Source: Shouchella miscanthi (GTDB lineage: Bacteria; Bacillota; Bacilli; Bacillales; Bacillaceae_D). From it: a DNA stretch of 64,000 nt. Shown here one piece after another: positions 7,873-16,852 of this stretch (position 1 is the first letter of the stretch; each line of letters starts with the position of its first letter). The position numbers and the translations under genes were made by a program. The notes beneath the pieces are model-generated. The model ran no database searches. It worked only from the letters and a program-made list of their open reading frames with translations, and had not been told where the DNA came from. Location of the stretch: contig NZ_CP042163.1 of NCBI RefSeq assembly GCF_007725405.1, positions 2,666,001 to 2,730,000 on the forward strand, in the 5' to 3' direction.

Positions 7873-8856
7873 CTAAAACTCCGCCAAATCGCGGATGGCT
7901 TTTTCGACTTTATCAGGATTAATCATAAATTCTTTTTCTAATGTAGGCGCATAAGGCATTGCCGGAACATCAGGTCCAGCAAGACGCTTAATTGGTGCAT
8001 CAAGATCAAATAAACAATGCTCCGCAATAATTGCACTTACTTCACTAATAATGCTACCTTCTTTGTTATCTTCTGTAATTAACAAGACTTTTCCTGTTTT
8101 TTTCGCCGCTTCAATAATACCATCTCGATCAAGTGGATAAACGGTTCTTAGGTCAAGAATATGCGTTTGAATGCCTTCTTTTTCTAAGCGCTCCGCTGCT
8201 TGTAAAGCGAAATGGACAGCAAGACCATAGGTAATGACCGTCACATCATCCCCTTCGCGTTTTACATCTGCCTTGCCAATAGGAAGCGTGTAATCCTCAT
8301 CCGGCACTTCGCCTTTAATTAATCGATACGCTCGCTTGTGTTCAAAGAAAAGCACTGGATCATCAGAACGAATCGCGGCTTTAAGAAGGCCTTTTACATC
8401 ATAAGGTGTTGAGGGCATCACAATTTTTAACCCCGGTGTATTAGCAAACATCGCTTCGACGCTTTGTGAGTGATACAGGGCTCCGTGGATACCACCGCCG
8501 TAAGGAGCACGAATGGTGATCGGACACGTCCAGTCGTTATTTGTGCGATAACGAATTTTCGCTGCTTCAGACACAATTTGATTTACAGCTGGCATAATAA
8601 AGTCAGCAAACTGCATCTCTGCCACAGGACGCATCCCATACATAGCCGCTCCAATTCCTACGCCTGCAATCGCCGATTCTGCTAAAGGTGTATCAATTAC
8701 TCTCTCCTCACCGAATTGTTCGTACAAGCCAGCTGTTGCACGAAACACACCGCCTCTTTTACCAACGTCTTCACCTAAAACAAAGACGCGCTGATCCCGC
8801 TCCATTTCTTCATGTAAAGCCTTCGTCACAGCTTCAATATATGATAATACTGCCAT
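7873..8856 (-). CDS. bkdAB: Branched-chain alpha-keto acid dehydrogenase E1 beta subunit
   Basis: A 327-residue transketolase-like pyrimidine-binding domain plus C-terminal transketolase domain. The GEDVGKRGGVFRAT stretch near residues 28-41, PLAESAIAGVGIGAAMYG, and the FEHKRAYR and ITEDNKEGS segments are typical of E1 beta subunits of 2-oxo acid dehydrogenases. It forms an alpha2beta2 tetramer with BkdAA and shares the thiamine diphosphate site. Its ATG overlaps the bkdAA stop by one base (TAATG), implying translational coupling and equal stoichiometry. Confidence 0.96.
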   Translation of the reverse strand: MAVLSYIEAVTKALHEEMERDQRVFVLGEDVGKRGGVFRATAGLYEQFGEERVIDTPLAESAIAGVGIGAAMYGMRPVAEMQFADFIMPAVNQIVSEAAKIRYRTNNDWTCPITIRAPYGGGIHGALYHSQSVEAMFANTPGLKIVMPSTPYDVKGLLKAAIRSDDPVLFFEHKRAYRLIKGEVPDEDYTLPIGKADVKREGDDVTVITYGLAVHFALQAAERLEKEGIQTHILDLRTVYPLDRDGIIEAAKKTGKVLLITEDNKEGSIISEVSAIIAEHCLFDLDAPIKRLAGPDVPAMPYAPTLEKEFMINPDKVEKAIRDLAEF

Positions 8857-9857
8857 TAGTTCCCCTCCTCACTATAAACATGCAAATACATGGTGCTCGG
8901 ATCTGCATAAGTTGCTGCTTCCGCATATTCCGTTGCTTCATTTACAAGCTGCTTTACCTCTGCTTCCATTTCGTCAAGCACCTTATCAGTTAACAAACCA
9001 GCTGTTTGTAAATAAGCTGCATACGTGTGAAGGGGATCTTTTTCTTTTGCTTCTGCCACTTCTTCTCTTGAGCGATAGGCGCGATCATCATCGTCACTTG
9101 AATGGGGAGTAAGACGATAAGAGACCGTTTCAATTAAAGATGGACCTGCCCCAGCTCTTGCACGATCAGCTGCTTCCTTTACAGCTTCATAAACAGCAAG
9201 CGGATCATTTCCATCTACAGTTACTCCTGGCATTCCATAACCAATTGCCCGATCCGACACTTTTTCACAAGCAAGCTGCTTTTCAATTGGAACACTAATC
9301 GCGTATTTATTGTTCTCACACATAAATATAACAGGGAGCTTGTGTACGCCTGCAAAGTTCGCTCCTTCATGGAAGTCTCCTTGGTTAGATGAGCCTTCTC
9401 CAAATGTGGTAAACGCAACAAAATCTTTCTTTTCTAGACGACCGCCTAACGCTACGCCAACGGCATGTGGCACTTGTGTCGTTACAGGGGAAGAACCCGT
9501 TACAATTCGGTTAGTTTTCTGTCCAAAATGACCAGGCATTTGACGTCCACCTGAATTTGGGTCCTCTTCTTTCGCGAAGCCTGACAGCATTAAATCTTTC
9601 GCAGTCATACCAAAGGTTAGCACAACCCCCATATCTCGATAATAAGGGAGCACATAGTCTTTATCTCGATCAAGTGCAAAGGCCGCGCCTACTTGCGCCG
9701 CTTCTTGTCCTTGACAGGAGATGACGAAAGGAATTTTTCCAGCTCGGTTTAACAACCACATGCGCTCATCAATTCGTCTAGCGAGTAGCATAGTGCGATA
9801 CATATCAACTGCTTGTTCATCCGTTAACCCTAATTGTTCATGTTTGTTTTTTGTCAT
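8856..9857 (-). CDS. bkdAA: Branched-chain alpha-keto acid dehydrogenase E1 alpha subunit
   Basis: A 333-residue E1 alpha chain. The thiamine diphosphate/Mg2+ motif begins at GEGSSNQGD (residues 153-161) and ends with ENN (181-183), the spacing of the GDG-X25-30-N motif with Glu in place of the central Asp. The phosphorylation-loop segment YRLTPHSSDDDDRAYR is present. With BkdAB it decarboxylates the 2-keto acids of Leu, Ile and Val and reductively acylates lipoyl-BkdB. GGGAGG precedes the ATG; 16 bases separate it from lpdV upstream. Confidence 0.96.
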   Translation of the reverse strand: MTKNKHEQLGLTDEQAVDMYRTMLLARRIDERMWLLNRAGKIPFVISCQGQEAAQVGAAFALDRDKDYVLPYYRDMGVVLTFGMTAKDLMLSGFAKEEDPNSGGRQMPGHFGQKTNRIVTGSSPVTTQVPHAVGVALGGRLEKKDFVAFTTFGEGSSNQGDFHEGANFAGVHKLPVIFMCENNKYAISVPIEKQLACEKVSDRAIGYGMPGVTVDGNDPLAVYEAVKEAADRARAGAGPSLIETVSYRLTPHSSDDDDRAYRSREEVAEAKEKDPLHTYAAYLQTAGLLTDKVLDEMEAEVKQLVNEATEYAEAATYADPSTMYLHVYSEEGN

Positions 9858-9873
9858 TCAAATATCCCTCCCA

Positions 9874-11295
9874 TTACATGTGAATAGCACGTTTATCAAT
9901 TAATAGGGCTGCCTCACCTATTGCTTCAGACATCGTCGGATGCGGGTGGATCATCTCACCTAATTCAATGTGAGCAGCATCAACGTATTTTGCAAGAGCC
10001 GCTTCACTAATTAAATCCGTTGCATGTGAGCCAATTATATGAACTCCTAAAACATCATTTGTTTTTTCATCTGAGATGACTTTCACAAAACCCTCTTCTT
10101 CTCCTTGAACAAGCGCTTTGCCAACTGCGGCAAATGGAAAGGTGCCTACTTTCACTGAATGATTTTGCGCTTTTGCTTCCTCTTCTGTCAAGCCTACTTG
10201 TGCGGCCTCCGGAAAACTATAAATACAAGATGGGACTATTGCTTTGTTCAGAGGCTCCACCTTTTCACGCGTCATGTGAGCTACTGCTATTAACCCTTCG
10301 TGTGTTGCAACGTGAGCAAGCTGCAAGCCGCCGATACAGTCACCAATTGCATAAATATGCGATTCTTTCGTTTGACCGAATTCATTCACTTTTATGTAAC
10401 CGCTTTCTAAATCAATTTCTGTGTTCTCTAAGCCAATGCCTCGAACATTCGCCGTTCTCCCAATAGATACCATTAACTTGTCAACGTGAAATTGAATTGA
10501 ACCCTCTTCTGTTTGTACATTCACCTTAACAGCGTGCTCCTCCACAGCAATTGATGATTCATCGATTGTCGCATTCGTATAAATGGCGACGCCTCTTTTT
10601 TGAAGCTGCTTCATCATTTCCTTGGAAATATCACCATCGGCTGTTGGTAAAATACGACTTCCTGCTTCGACAACTGTTACTTTTACACCAAAGTCAACGA
10701 GCATGGATGCCCACTCCACTCCAATAACGCCTCCACCTATAATAACGATAGAAGAAGGCAATGCGTTAAACTGAAGCGCCTCTTCTGAGCTAATAACAGT
10801 TTCCCCATTAAACGGCGTATTCGCTAACGCTCTTGGAGAAGAACCTGTTGCTAGAATGACATTTGAGCCTATTAACATTTCATTTTCTCCATCGCCTAGG
10901 TCGACAGACACAGTTCCTGGGGTTGGTGAAAAAATAGACGGTCCTAACAATGTTCCTTTTCCTTTATATACATCAATTTTCCCTTTTTTCATTAACCCTT
11001 TTACACCATTAGCTAAACGATCAACAATACTCTGCTTTCGCTCTTGTACTTGTGGGAAGTCTAGCTCAGGCTCGCCAACAGACACACCATAGTGGCTAGC
11101 TTCTTTTGCTAACCGAAACACTTCTGCACTTCTAAGCAATGCTTTACTCGGAATACAACCCTTATGTAAACAAGTTCCCCCTAGAAGTTGCTCTTCTACT
11201 AGCGCTGTCTTTAATCCTGATTGTGAAGCACGGATGGCGGCAGCATAGCCACCAGTACCGCCACCCACTATTACGAGATCATAATTCTCTGCCAT
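9874..11295 (-). CDS. lpdV: Dihydrolipoyl dehydrogenase E3 of the branched-chain complex
   Basis: A 473-residue flavoprotein disulfide reductase. FAD-binding GGGTGGYAAA (11-20), redox pair Cys42/Cys47 in GGTCLHKGCIPSKALL, NAD-binding IIGGGVIGVEWAS near residues 181-193, the second FAD motif IYAIGDCIGG, and the C-terminal His-X4-Glu pair in HPHPTMSEAIGEA. It reoxidises dihydrolipoyl-BkdB with NAD+. Located inside the bkd operon, so this is the dedicated E3 rather than the pyruvate dehydrogenase E3. GGAGGCGG precedes the start; 15 bases after bcd. Confidence 0.95.
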   Translation of the reverse strand: MAENYDLVIVGGGTGGYAAAIRASQSGLKTALVEEQLLGGTCLHKGCIPSKALLRSAEVFRLAKEASHYGVSVGEPELDFPQVQERKQSIVDRLANGVKGLMKKGKIDVYKGKGTLLGPSIFSPTPGTVSVDLGDGENEMLIGSNVILATGSSPRALANTPFNGETVISSEEALQFNALPSSIVIIGGGVIGVEWASMLVDFGVKVTVVEAGSRILPTADGDISKEMMKQLQKRGVAIYTNATIDESSIAVEEHAVKVNVQTEEGSIQFHVDKLMVSIGRTANVRGIGLENTEIDLESGYIKVNEFGQTKESHIYAIGDCIGGLQLAHVATHEGLIAVAHMTREKVEPLNKAIVPSCIYSFPEAAQVGLTEEEAKAQNHSVKVGTFPFAAVGKALVQGEEEGFVKVISDEKTNDVLGVHIIGSHATDLISEAALAKYVDAAHIELGEMIHPHPTMSEAIGEAALLIDKRAIHM

Positions 11296-11310
11296 GATAG
11301 TCCGCCTCCA

Positions 11311-12408
11311 TTACTTTTTACGAGAAAGAATGTGGTGCTCATTTTGCAAAAACGTTCCTCTTGCATAACGCATCCGTTCAATTCGTTCTTCTGCCATTTT
11401 ATCCGCAGCCTGTGAAGTAGGTATCTGCTTTGTACGAGCAATTTCAAAAACACGAGAAACATTATCATAAATGCCTTCTACTTTTTTAAACGCTCGATCT
11501 CGGTTGTACCCATTTAATTCATCCGCTACATTAATAACGCCACCTGCATTAATAACATAGTCAGGTGCATAGGCGATGCCCATATCTTGTAAAATTTGAC
11601 CATGACGTTCTTCTTTTAATTGGTTGTTAGCCGCGCCTGCAATTACTTTAGCCGTTAACTTGCTTAGCGTTTCATCATTGATTACTCCGCCTAATGCACA
11701 TGGCGCGAAAATATCACAGTCTTGCTCGTAAATATCATCAGGGTCTACTGCTTTTGCCCCAAATTCAGAAACAGCTCGTTCAACAGACGGTTTGTAAATG
11801 TCCGTAACAATAAGTTGAGCGCCTTCTTCATGTAAGTATTTACATAAGTGATAGGCAACATTACCGACACCTTGGACTGCGATTGTTTTACCTGCTAAAT
11901 CTTCCGAACCAAGACCCGCTTTAGCCGCAGCTTTCATTCCAACATAAACACCGTAAGCTGTTACTGGTGAAGGATTCCCTGAAGCACCAAAAGCAGGGGA
12001 AATACCTGTAACATAATCCGTCTCATCATGAATAATATCCATATCTTCAACCGTTGTGCCTACGTCTTCTGCAGTAATGTAGCGCCCGTTTAACCCTTGA
12101 ATATAACGACCAAACGCTCGAAACATTTCCGGATTTTTATCTGTACGAGCATCGCCAATGATAACGGCTTTACCTCCGCCAAGGTTTAACCCAGCTGCCG
12201 CATTTTTATAAGTCATGCCCCTTGAAAGACGTAGAACATCTTCAAAGGCATCCTCCTCTGATTGATAATTCCACATTCTTGTACCGCCAAGCGCTGGTCC
12301 CAATGTAGTATCATGGATCGCGATAATCGCTTTTAAACCTGACGTTTGATCTTGACAAATAACAAGCTGTTCATAATCTTTCTCTTCCATCTTTGTAAAT
12401 AATTTCAT
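11311..12408 (-). CDS. bcd: Leucine (branched-chain amino acid) dehydrogenase
   Basis: A 365-residue Glu/Leu/Phe/Val dehydrogenase-family enzyme. The substrate-binding and catalytic lysines lie at Lys68 and Lys80 ([18 protein letters not shown]), and the NAD-binding [13 protein letters not shown] loop lies near 180-192. It deaminates Leu, Ile and Val to the keto acids used by the Bkd complex. It is the first gene of the operon here; in B. subtilis ptb precedes it and buk follows it, and both are missing. The ATG follows GGGGGAC. Regulated by the sigma-54 promoter 60 bases upstream. Confidence 0.95.
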   Translation of the reverse strand: MKLFTKMEEKDYEQLVICQDQTSGLKAIIAIHDTTLGPALGGTRMWNYQSEEDAFEDVLRLSRGMTYKNAAAGLNLGGGKAVIIGDARTDKNPEMFRAFGRYIQGLNGRYITAEDVGTTVEDMDIIHDETDYVTGISPAFGASGNPSPVTAYGVYVGMKAAAKAGLGSEDLAGKTIAVQGVGNVAYHLCKYLHEEGAQLIVTDIYKPSVERAVSEFGAKAVDPDDIYEQDCDIFAPCALGGVINDETLSKLTAKVIAGAANNQLKEERHGQILQDMGIAYAPDYVINAGGVINVADELNGYNRDRAFKKVEGIYDNVSRVFEIARTKQIPTSQAADKMAEERIERMRYARGTFLQNEHHILSRKK

Positions 12409-12466
12409 TTTTAAGTCCCCCTATAAGAATTTCTGGCTCGTCTTCACATGTTCACAACTGTATACA

Positions 12467-12484
12467 TGCAAAAACAATGCCAAC
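12467..12484 (-). promoter_or_regulatory. Sigma-54 (SigL) promoter of the bkd operon
   Basis: The minus strand has TTGGCA and TTTGCA with exactly 10 bases between the GG and GC dinucleotides, as in the -24/-12 consensus TGGCAC-N5-TTGC. It lies about 60 bases upstream of bcd and downstream of a sigma-54 activator gene, as expected. Confidence 0.88.
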
Positions 12485-12523
12485 TGCTAATCTTAAGGAA
12501 ATAGGCTAATGTAACCTTCCGCC

Positions 12524-12537
12524 TGCAAAATCTTGCA
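12524..12537. promoter_or_regulatory. Candidate BkdR upstream activating half-site
   Basis: TGCA-AAATCT-TGCA, an imperfect dyad 40 bases upstream of the sigma-54 promoter, resembles the stronger palindrome next to it. Binding by BkdR is inferred. Confidence 0.4.
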
Positions 12538-12549
12538 CTCCCCTGAAAT

Positions 12550-12565
12550 ATTTTGCATGCAAAAT
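12550..12565. promoter_or_regulatory. Candidate BkdR enhancer (perfect palindrome)
   Basis: ATTTTGCATGCAAAAT is a perfect 16-base palindrome whose last base is the first base of the bkdR stop codon. It lies about 66 bases upstream of the -24 element, a normal enhancer position. Confidence 0.55.
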
Positions 12566-14541
12566 CATTCAATTCCATATTTCTCTAGTTTATAATAAAG
12601 CGATCGAACAGAAATACCGAGGCGTTTTGCAGCTTCTGTTTTAACATAATGAACATGGGCTAACGTCTCTAAAAGAAATCCACGCTCTTGCTCTGCTAAA
12701 AAATCCTCTAGCTTTTCTGGTTTGGCACGATCCACCTTAGGCGCACTTCCTGGTTTTAGCACACTTATATCTGCATGTGCAACAAAATCGATTTCAGTTT
12801 CACCTAAGTTTTTGTATATCATTTCTCTTGCCAATACATTTTCTAACTCACGAATATTGCCTGGCCACGCGTACTGTTGAAGTTGAGCCAATGCATAATC
12901 CGATAAGTTTCTAATATTACGTCCATAGTCTTCATTTATTTTTTCAATAAGGCGCAAAGCAAGTATTGGAATATCTTCTATTCTTTCCCTCAATGGAGGA
13001 ATGTAAATCGGCAATGTATTTAAACGATAATAAAGATCTTCTCTAAACCGTTTTGTTGACATAAACAACTGCAAGTTCACATTTGTAGCTGCAATGACTC
13101 GGGCTTTAATCTTAATTGGTTTTGTTCCCCCAACTCGGACCACTTCACTTTCTTGAAGAACGCGCAATAATTTTGCTTGTGTCTGTAAGGACATTTCGCC
13201 TACTTCGTCAAGAAAGATACTTCCTTCTCCAGCCTCTTCAAATAACCCTTTTTTCCCTGTTCGTAAAGCACCAGAAAACGCACCCTGTTCATAGCCAAAA
13301 AGCTCACTTTCGAGAAGTGTTTCTGTCAACGCCGCACAGTTTACGCGCACAAACGGTTGATGCCGACGTTCGCTTTCATAATGGATTGCATGTGCGAATA
13401 ATTCTTTTCCCGTTCCTGTTTCACCTAAAAGCAATATAGGTAAATCAGTGTTCGCTCCTAATTTTCCTTGGGCGATGGCGTGCTGAATACCATTAGATTG
13501 GCCTAAAATATCTTGAAACGTATAATTTGCTTCTAGGCTGGCAATTTTCTTCTTTGCTTGCTTTAACTCGCCCATAAGGGAGTTTAATTCAGATACATCA
13601 TGGATAACGCCAATACTTCCTTTTAATTTCTTGTCCACAATAATAGGCGCAACATTGACAATGACGTCTCGTTTGGCTGGGCCTAACTTTAATCGTGCCC
13701 CTCGTACAGGTCGCTGGGTTTGCAACACTTGCATATGAATGCTTTCGCCTTCTGAGATATCTGTTGTCGCTGGTTTACCAATAACTTGCTCTTCCGTTAA
13801 ACCAGTAATTTTCTTATATGCTGGATTTATAAGAAGACCGACACCAAACTCATCAACAACCGAAATTGCATCATTAGAAGAATTAATGATCGCTTCCAGC
13901 ATTTCTCTCATTCGATTAAGATCCGTGATTTGCTCTGCCATTTGCCTTGCTTCTGTTACATCTTTAAAAACAGCAATCGCACCTCTAATCGTACCTTTTG
14001 TACTTAACGGCATACGAGTCGTCACTATTTTCGTCCCGTTTGCAAACGTTTGAAGCTGATTGTATTCTGGTTGCTGACGTTCAATTACACGTGGCAAACC
14101 ACTTGTTGGCAGTAGAGATTGAATTGCCTGACCAACACTTTCATGCCTGTTCACATCAGCCATTTCTGCTGCTGCATCGTTCAAATACATCACTGTGTAG
14201 TCTGCTTTGACAATAATAACACCGTCATCAATAGAATCAATTGCTTTTTGCATTAGGGATTGTTTCGAGAATTCAGCACTAATGACTCCCCACGTTTCTT
14301 CATAAGACCAAACATTAGTTTCTGCCGTAGTGCCGATCTTTGTATACCTTTGAATGATCGTAAAATCATGTTGATTAAAAGACTGTTCATCCATTAAATC
14401 AATATTGTGCTCTGCTGCAAAAGCATTTATTTTAGCTGTTTTGCTATGTATGGCCGCAACAGTAAACATAGGCAGATGCGTTAAACATCGTAATAAGGCA
14501 AATGCATCAGGACCATCATCAATAAACAGAATCTTATTCAT
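12565..14541 (-). CDS. bkdR: Sigma-54-dependent activator of the bkd operon
   Basis: A 658-residue enhancer-binding protein. The N-terminal ~95 residues are uncharacterised; two PAS domains follow (about 98-200 and 212-320), then a AAA+ sigma-54 interaction domain (about 343-570) with Walker A GETGTGKE (373-380), Walker [11 protein letters not shown] (441-450) and the loop-1 motif GAFSGA (420-425). The C-terminal Fis-type helix-turn-helix is near 635-656. The loop motif carries Ser where the consensus GAFTGA has Thr. It should activate the adjacent sigma-54 promoter in response to branched-chain metabolites, as BkdR does in B. subtilis. GAGGTG precedes the ATG. Confidence 0.93.
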   Translation of the reverse strand: MNKILFIDDGPDAFALLRCLTHLPMFTVAAIHSKTAKINAFAAEHNIDLMDEQSFNQHDFTIIQRYTKIGTTAETNVWSYEETWGVISAEFSKQSLMQKAIDSIDDGVIIVKADYTVMYLNDAAAEMADVNRHESVGQAIQSLLPTSGLPRVIERQQPEYNQLQTFANGTKIVTTRMPLSTKGTIRGAIAVFKDVTEARQMAEQITDLNRMREMLEAIINSSNDAISVVDEFGVGLLINPAYKKITGLTEEQVIGKPATTDISEGESIHMQVLQTQRPVRGARLKLGPAKRDVIVNVAPIIVDKKLKGSIGVIHDVSELNSLMGELKQAKKKIASLEANYTFQDILGQSNGIQHAIAQGKLGANTDLPILLLGETGTGKELFAHAIHYESERRHQPFVRVNCAALTETLLESELFGYEQGAFSGALRTGKKGLFEEAGEGSIFLDEVGEMSLQTQAKLLRVLQESEVVRVGGTKPIKIKARVIAATNVNLQLFMSTKRFREDLYYRLNTLPIYIPPLRERIEDIPILALRLIEKINEDYGRNIRNLSDYALAQLQQYAWPGNIRELENVLAREMIYKNLGETEIDFVAHADISVLKPGSAPKVDRAKPEKLEDFLAEQERGFLLETLAHVHYVKTEAAKRLGISVRSLYYKLEKYGIE

Positions 14542-14597
14542 TCTCGCACCTCTGATATTTTTAGTAGTTGGTCATAAATGCTACTGCCATTTATTTT

Positions 14598-14626
14598 AGT
14601 ATCGTACAATTAATGATCTTATGCAA
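14598..14626 (-). promoter_or_regulatory. Sigma-A promoter of bkdR
   Basis: TTGCAT, 17 bases, GATACT on the minus strand. It is back to back with the yqzF promoter, with 8 bases between the two -35 elements. Confidence 0.5.
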
Positions 14627-14634
14627 GATTAAAC

Positions 14635-14664
14635 TTGTCCATAATGGTTTTTTTGGTCTACAAT
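14635..14664 (+). promoter_or_regulatory. Sigma-A promoter of yqzF
   Basis: TTGTCC (14635-14640), an 18-base spacer and TACAAT (14659-14664), 32 bases ahead of the ATG. Confidence 0.55.
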
Positions 14665-14696
14665 AGATGTGAAATACGAACAAGAAAGGATGTTCT

Positions 14697-14948
14697 ATGG
14701 GCAGAGTGTTTGCTTTATTACTAATTCTCATCCCAATAGTTGGCGCTGGTTATGGAATTAAGTTAATGCGAGATGCGTTTTTCCTCGTTGAGCTTTTCCC
14801 TTATCCAAACTTATGGATTCAATTTTTTGCTGGCTTATTTTTCTTCCTTATCGGGTTAGGATTAATGGCAGGTTTTATTTTCCATAGAGACAAAAAACGT
14901 GGTAAAGTGTCAGAAACGTTTTTAAAGAAAAACGAACAACAGCTGTGA
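14697..14948 (+). CDS. yqzF: DUF2627 small membrane protein, YqzF-like
   Basis: An 83-residue protein with two transmembrane helices (about 4-23 and 42-64) joined by a short loop with LFPYPNLW, and a basic cytoplasmic tail. The opening MGRVFALLLILIPI and gene position next to bkdR match DUF2627/YqzF of Bacillus. Function is unknown. AAAGGATG precedes the ATG. The stop codon falls in the loop of the shared terminator with the convergent gene. Confidence 0.82.
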   Translation: MGRVFALLLILIPIVGAGYGIKLMRDAFFLVELFPYPNLWIQFFAGLFFFLIGLGLMAGFIFHRDKKRGKVSETFLKKNEQQL

Positions 14949-14976
14949 GAGATGTATCCTTTCAGCTGTTGTTTTA
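14935..14976. terminator. Bidirectional terminator
   Basis: ACAACAGCTG and CAGCTGTTGT form a 10-bp stem around a 17-base loop containing the yqzF stop codon; a T run follows on the plus strand. Confidence 0.65.
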
Positions 14977-15750
14977 TTCTGTTGAACCTATTTTTTTAGT
15001 CCATTGACTATACGCTCCTTGTAACATTGGCCAAATCAGGAATAAAACGATACTGATACTAGCTAGTGAGAGGAATAACAATTGCCCTGATGTTCCTGGC
15101 ACTGTAACTGTCCACAACGCAAGGGATGCGCCAAGAATAAGAGAACCATTGATGCCGTAAATTGCTTGACCTTCTACCTCTAATACAATGATGATGTAAA
15201 AGATCGTTGTAACATACAAAATGTCAATAAATGTTGGTAGTGTCATAAAAAAACAACCAATCAACAGTAACGTTAAATAGTAAATTGTTAACCTAAACGG
15301 TATTTTATTCGCCATATAGCTAGCAAGAGGGAATAGAATAAAGCAAGCAGTGTTAACACTAAACACTTTTATGTTACCCATTGACAATAGATAGGAAAAA
15401 AAGACAAGTATCACAACGTAACAACAAATCATACCTGTTTGATTGATGGTTTGCTTTGTTTTTTTCTGGTGTCTTTTTAACTGACTTAAATCGAGATAAA
15501 AGCCAACAGCCCATGTTAAAAAGATGTAGGCAATAGCTAAATATGAAAAATACAAATGAGTCCCCATTACTAACGAACTAAGCGCTATATAGCCATATAA
15601 AAGAAAGGTCCCAAGACTAAAAGGGATGAACGTATCTTGAGGATTTTTTTTACTCCATTGTAAATCTTTAAAGCCGTACATCAGAGCAACCGCAATAAAA
15701 GGAAGTGATAAAAATAATGAAGAAATCATGAGACGATCACTCGCTTCCAC
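14974..15750 (-). CDS. Unrecognised polytopic membrane protein next to spo0A
   Basis: I do not recognise the family. The 258 residues contain about eight hydrophobic helices (near 8-25, 42-62, 66-86, 107-128, 133-150, 155-200 as two, 204-246 as two), with a basic loop RHQKKTKQT near 94-102. Its start is GTG within GGTGGAAGCG, inside the end of a 26-codon ORF that has the strong ribosome-binding site, so translation is probably coupled. It lies after the spo0A terminator and is not part of the usual Bacillus gene order. No enzyme or transporter motif is apparent. Confidence 0.72.
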   Translation of the reverse strand: MEASDRLMISSLFLSLPFIAVALMYGFKDLQWSKKNPQDTFIPFSLGTFLLYGYIALSSLVMGTHLYFSYLAIAYIFLTWAVGFYLDLSQLKRHQKKTKQTINQTGMICCYVVILVFFSYLLSMGNIKVFSVNTACFILFPLASYMANKIPFRLTIYYLTLLLIGCFFMTLPTFIDILYVTTIFYIIIVLEVEGQAIYGINGSLILGASLALWTVTVPGTSGQLLFLSLASISIVLFLIWPMLQGAYSQWTKKIGSTE

Positions 15751-15817
15751 CTTCTATTAACTGACTCGCTGCTTTTTTAAAACGAGAAAAACAACATGCT
15801 TTATTATTTACCATCAT
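15737..15817 (-). CDS. 26-residue small ORF overlapping the membrane protein start
   Basis: ATG at 15815-15817 follows an AAGGAAAGGGAGAGG purine-rich ribosome-binding site and runs 26 codons to TGA at 15737-15739, overlapping the membrane protein's GTG start by 14 bases. The peptide starts MMVNNKACCFSRFKKAAS and ends LIEGGSE; it has a Cys-Cys pair and a basic centre. It has no family I know. It could be a coupling minicistron, or a peptide that works with the membrane protein. No ribosome profiling is available here, so translation is inferred from the site strength alone. Confidence 0.5.
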   Translation of the reverse strand: MMVNNKACCFSRFKKAASQLIEGGSE

Positions 15818-15872
15818 TTCAATCCTCTCCCTTTCCTTTTTCTTAGTATTTGAAGAAGAATTGAATCCATAC

Positions 15873-15906
15873 AAAAAAGCGTGAAAATGAATGAATCATT
15901 CCACGC
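15873..15906 (-). terminator. Terminator of spo0A
   Basis: On the minus strand GGCGTG-GAATGA pairs with TCATTC and CACGC around a small internal bulge, followed by TTTTTTG. Confidence 0.65.
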
Positions 15907-15925
15907 CTTGTGTGTAAGCCAAACG

Positions 15926-16717
15926 CTAGCTTACTTTATGCTCAATTCGGAGTTTATCTGCAACCATAGCGATAAATTCTGAATTTGTAGGTTTTGCTTT
16001 TGTATGACTAACCGTATAGCCAAACAAATTCGAAATTGAATCAATATTCCCTCTGCTCCAAGCCACTTCAATGGCATGACGAATAGCTCTTTCCACTCGA
16101 CTAGCCGTTGTATTAAACTTTTTTGCAATATCTGGGTAAAGTACTTTCGTAATTGAGCCAAGAAGCTCAATATCTTTATACACCATCGTAATGGCTTCTC
16201 TTAAATACATATATCCTTTAATATGTGCAGGGACGCCAATTTCATGAATAATGCTTGTGATGCTCGCATCTAAATTAATTTGCTTGCTTTCTTTCCTAGG
16301 TGCTGAAGCAAACGACATTGATGTTGTTTTCGGTATACGCACTTGTTGTTTGCCAGCAATTTCTCGAATTTTATCCATTAATGCTTCCATATCAAATGGC
16401 TTAAGCACATAGTAAGCTGCTCCAAAGTCTACTGCTCGCTTCGTCACATCTTCTTGGCCAAAAGCCGTTAACATGACAATTTGAGGTCTGTTGCTTTTTT
16501 GACTAAGCCGTTCTAATACAGCTAACCCATCTAAGTGTGGCATAATAATATCTAACAGTAATACATCTGGTTCTTTTTCTTCAACCAAGCTTAAGCATTC
16601 CTGCCCATTAAAAGCTGTTCCAGCTACTTCCATATCTGGTTGCGCACCTACGTATTCACTTAATAAATGCACTAATTCTCTGTTATCATCAGCGATACAA
16701 ACGTTAATCTGACTCAT
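15926..16717 (-). CDS. spo0A: Sporulation master regulator Spo0A
   Basis: A 263-residue response regulator. Receiver domain: acidic pocket Asp10/Asp11, phosphoacceptor Asp56 ([12 protein letters not shown]), Thr near 84 (MLTAFGQ) and Lys near 106 (VLKPFD). A ~25-residue linker leads to the Spo0A_C DNA-binding domain with the invariant [19 protein letters not shown] segment near 210-228. Phosphorelay-activated, it controls entry into sporulation, competence and biofilm genes. The upstream region has a sigma-H-type promoter and 0A boxes, so autoregulation is likely. It lies downstream of spoIVB as in other Bacillaceae. Confidence 0.98.
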   Translation of the reverse strand: MSQINVCIADDNRELVHLLSEYVGAQPDMEVAGTAFNGQECLSLVEEKEPDVLLLDIIMPHLDGLAVLERLSQKSNRPQIVMLTAFGQEDVTKRAVDFGAAYYVLKPFDMEALMDKIREIAGKQQVRIPKTTSMSFASAPRKESKQINLDASITSIIHEIGVPAHIKGYMYLREAITMVYKDIELLGSITKVLYPDIAKKFNTTASRVERAIRHAIEVAWSRGNIDSISNLFGYTVSHTKAKPTNSEFIAMVADKLRIEHKVS

Positions 16718-16752
16718 TATGTTTTCCCCCAGTTCCTTTTGTTGTATGTAAC

Positions 16753-16781
16753 CGATTCGACAAAGATGCAGACAATCCTTT
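16753..16781 (-). promoter_or_regulatory. Sigma-H-type (Ps) promoter of spo0A
   Basis: AAAGGATTG (-35) and GTCGAATCG (-10) on the minus strand are separated by 11 bases, close to the sigma-H consensus RNAGGAWWW/RNNGAATWW. The -10 overlaps a 0A box. Confidence 0.6.
16756..16764 (-). promoter_or_regulatory. 0A box (Spo0A binding site), exact consensus
   Basis: The minus strand reads TTTGTCGAA, an exact match to the 0A box TTTGTCRAA, placed on the -10 region of the sigma-H-type promoter. Confidence 0.7.
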
Positions 16782-16803
16782 TAAATAAATCATTTAGATT
16801 TTA

Positions 16804-16833
16804 ATTATAGGAAATCCTACGTTTTTCTTGTAA
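16804..16833 (-). promoter_or_regulatory. Candidate vegetative (Pv) promoter of spo0A
   Basis: TTACAA, 18 bases and a perfect TATAAT on the minus strand lie about 90 bases upstream of the start codon. Confidence 0.45.
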
Positions 16834-16844
16834 ATCTTCTTCTT

Positions 16845-16852
16845 TTCGACAG
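16845..16852 (-). promoter_or_regulatory. Second candidate 0A box
   Basis: CTGTCGAA on the minus strand fits the core TGTCGAA, about 90 bases upstream of the exact box. Confidence 0.45.
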
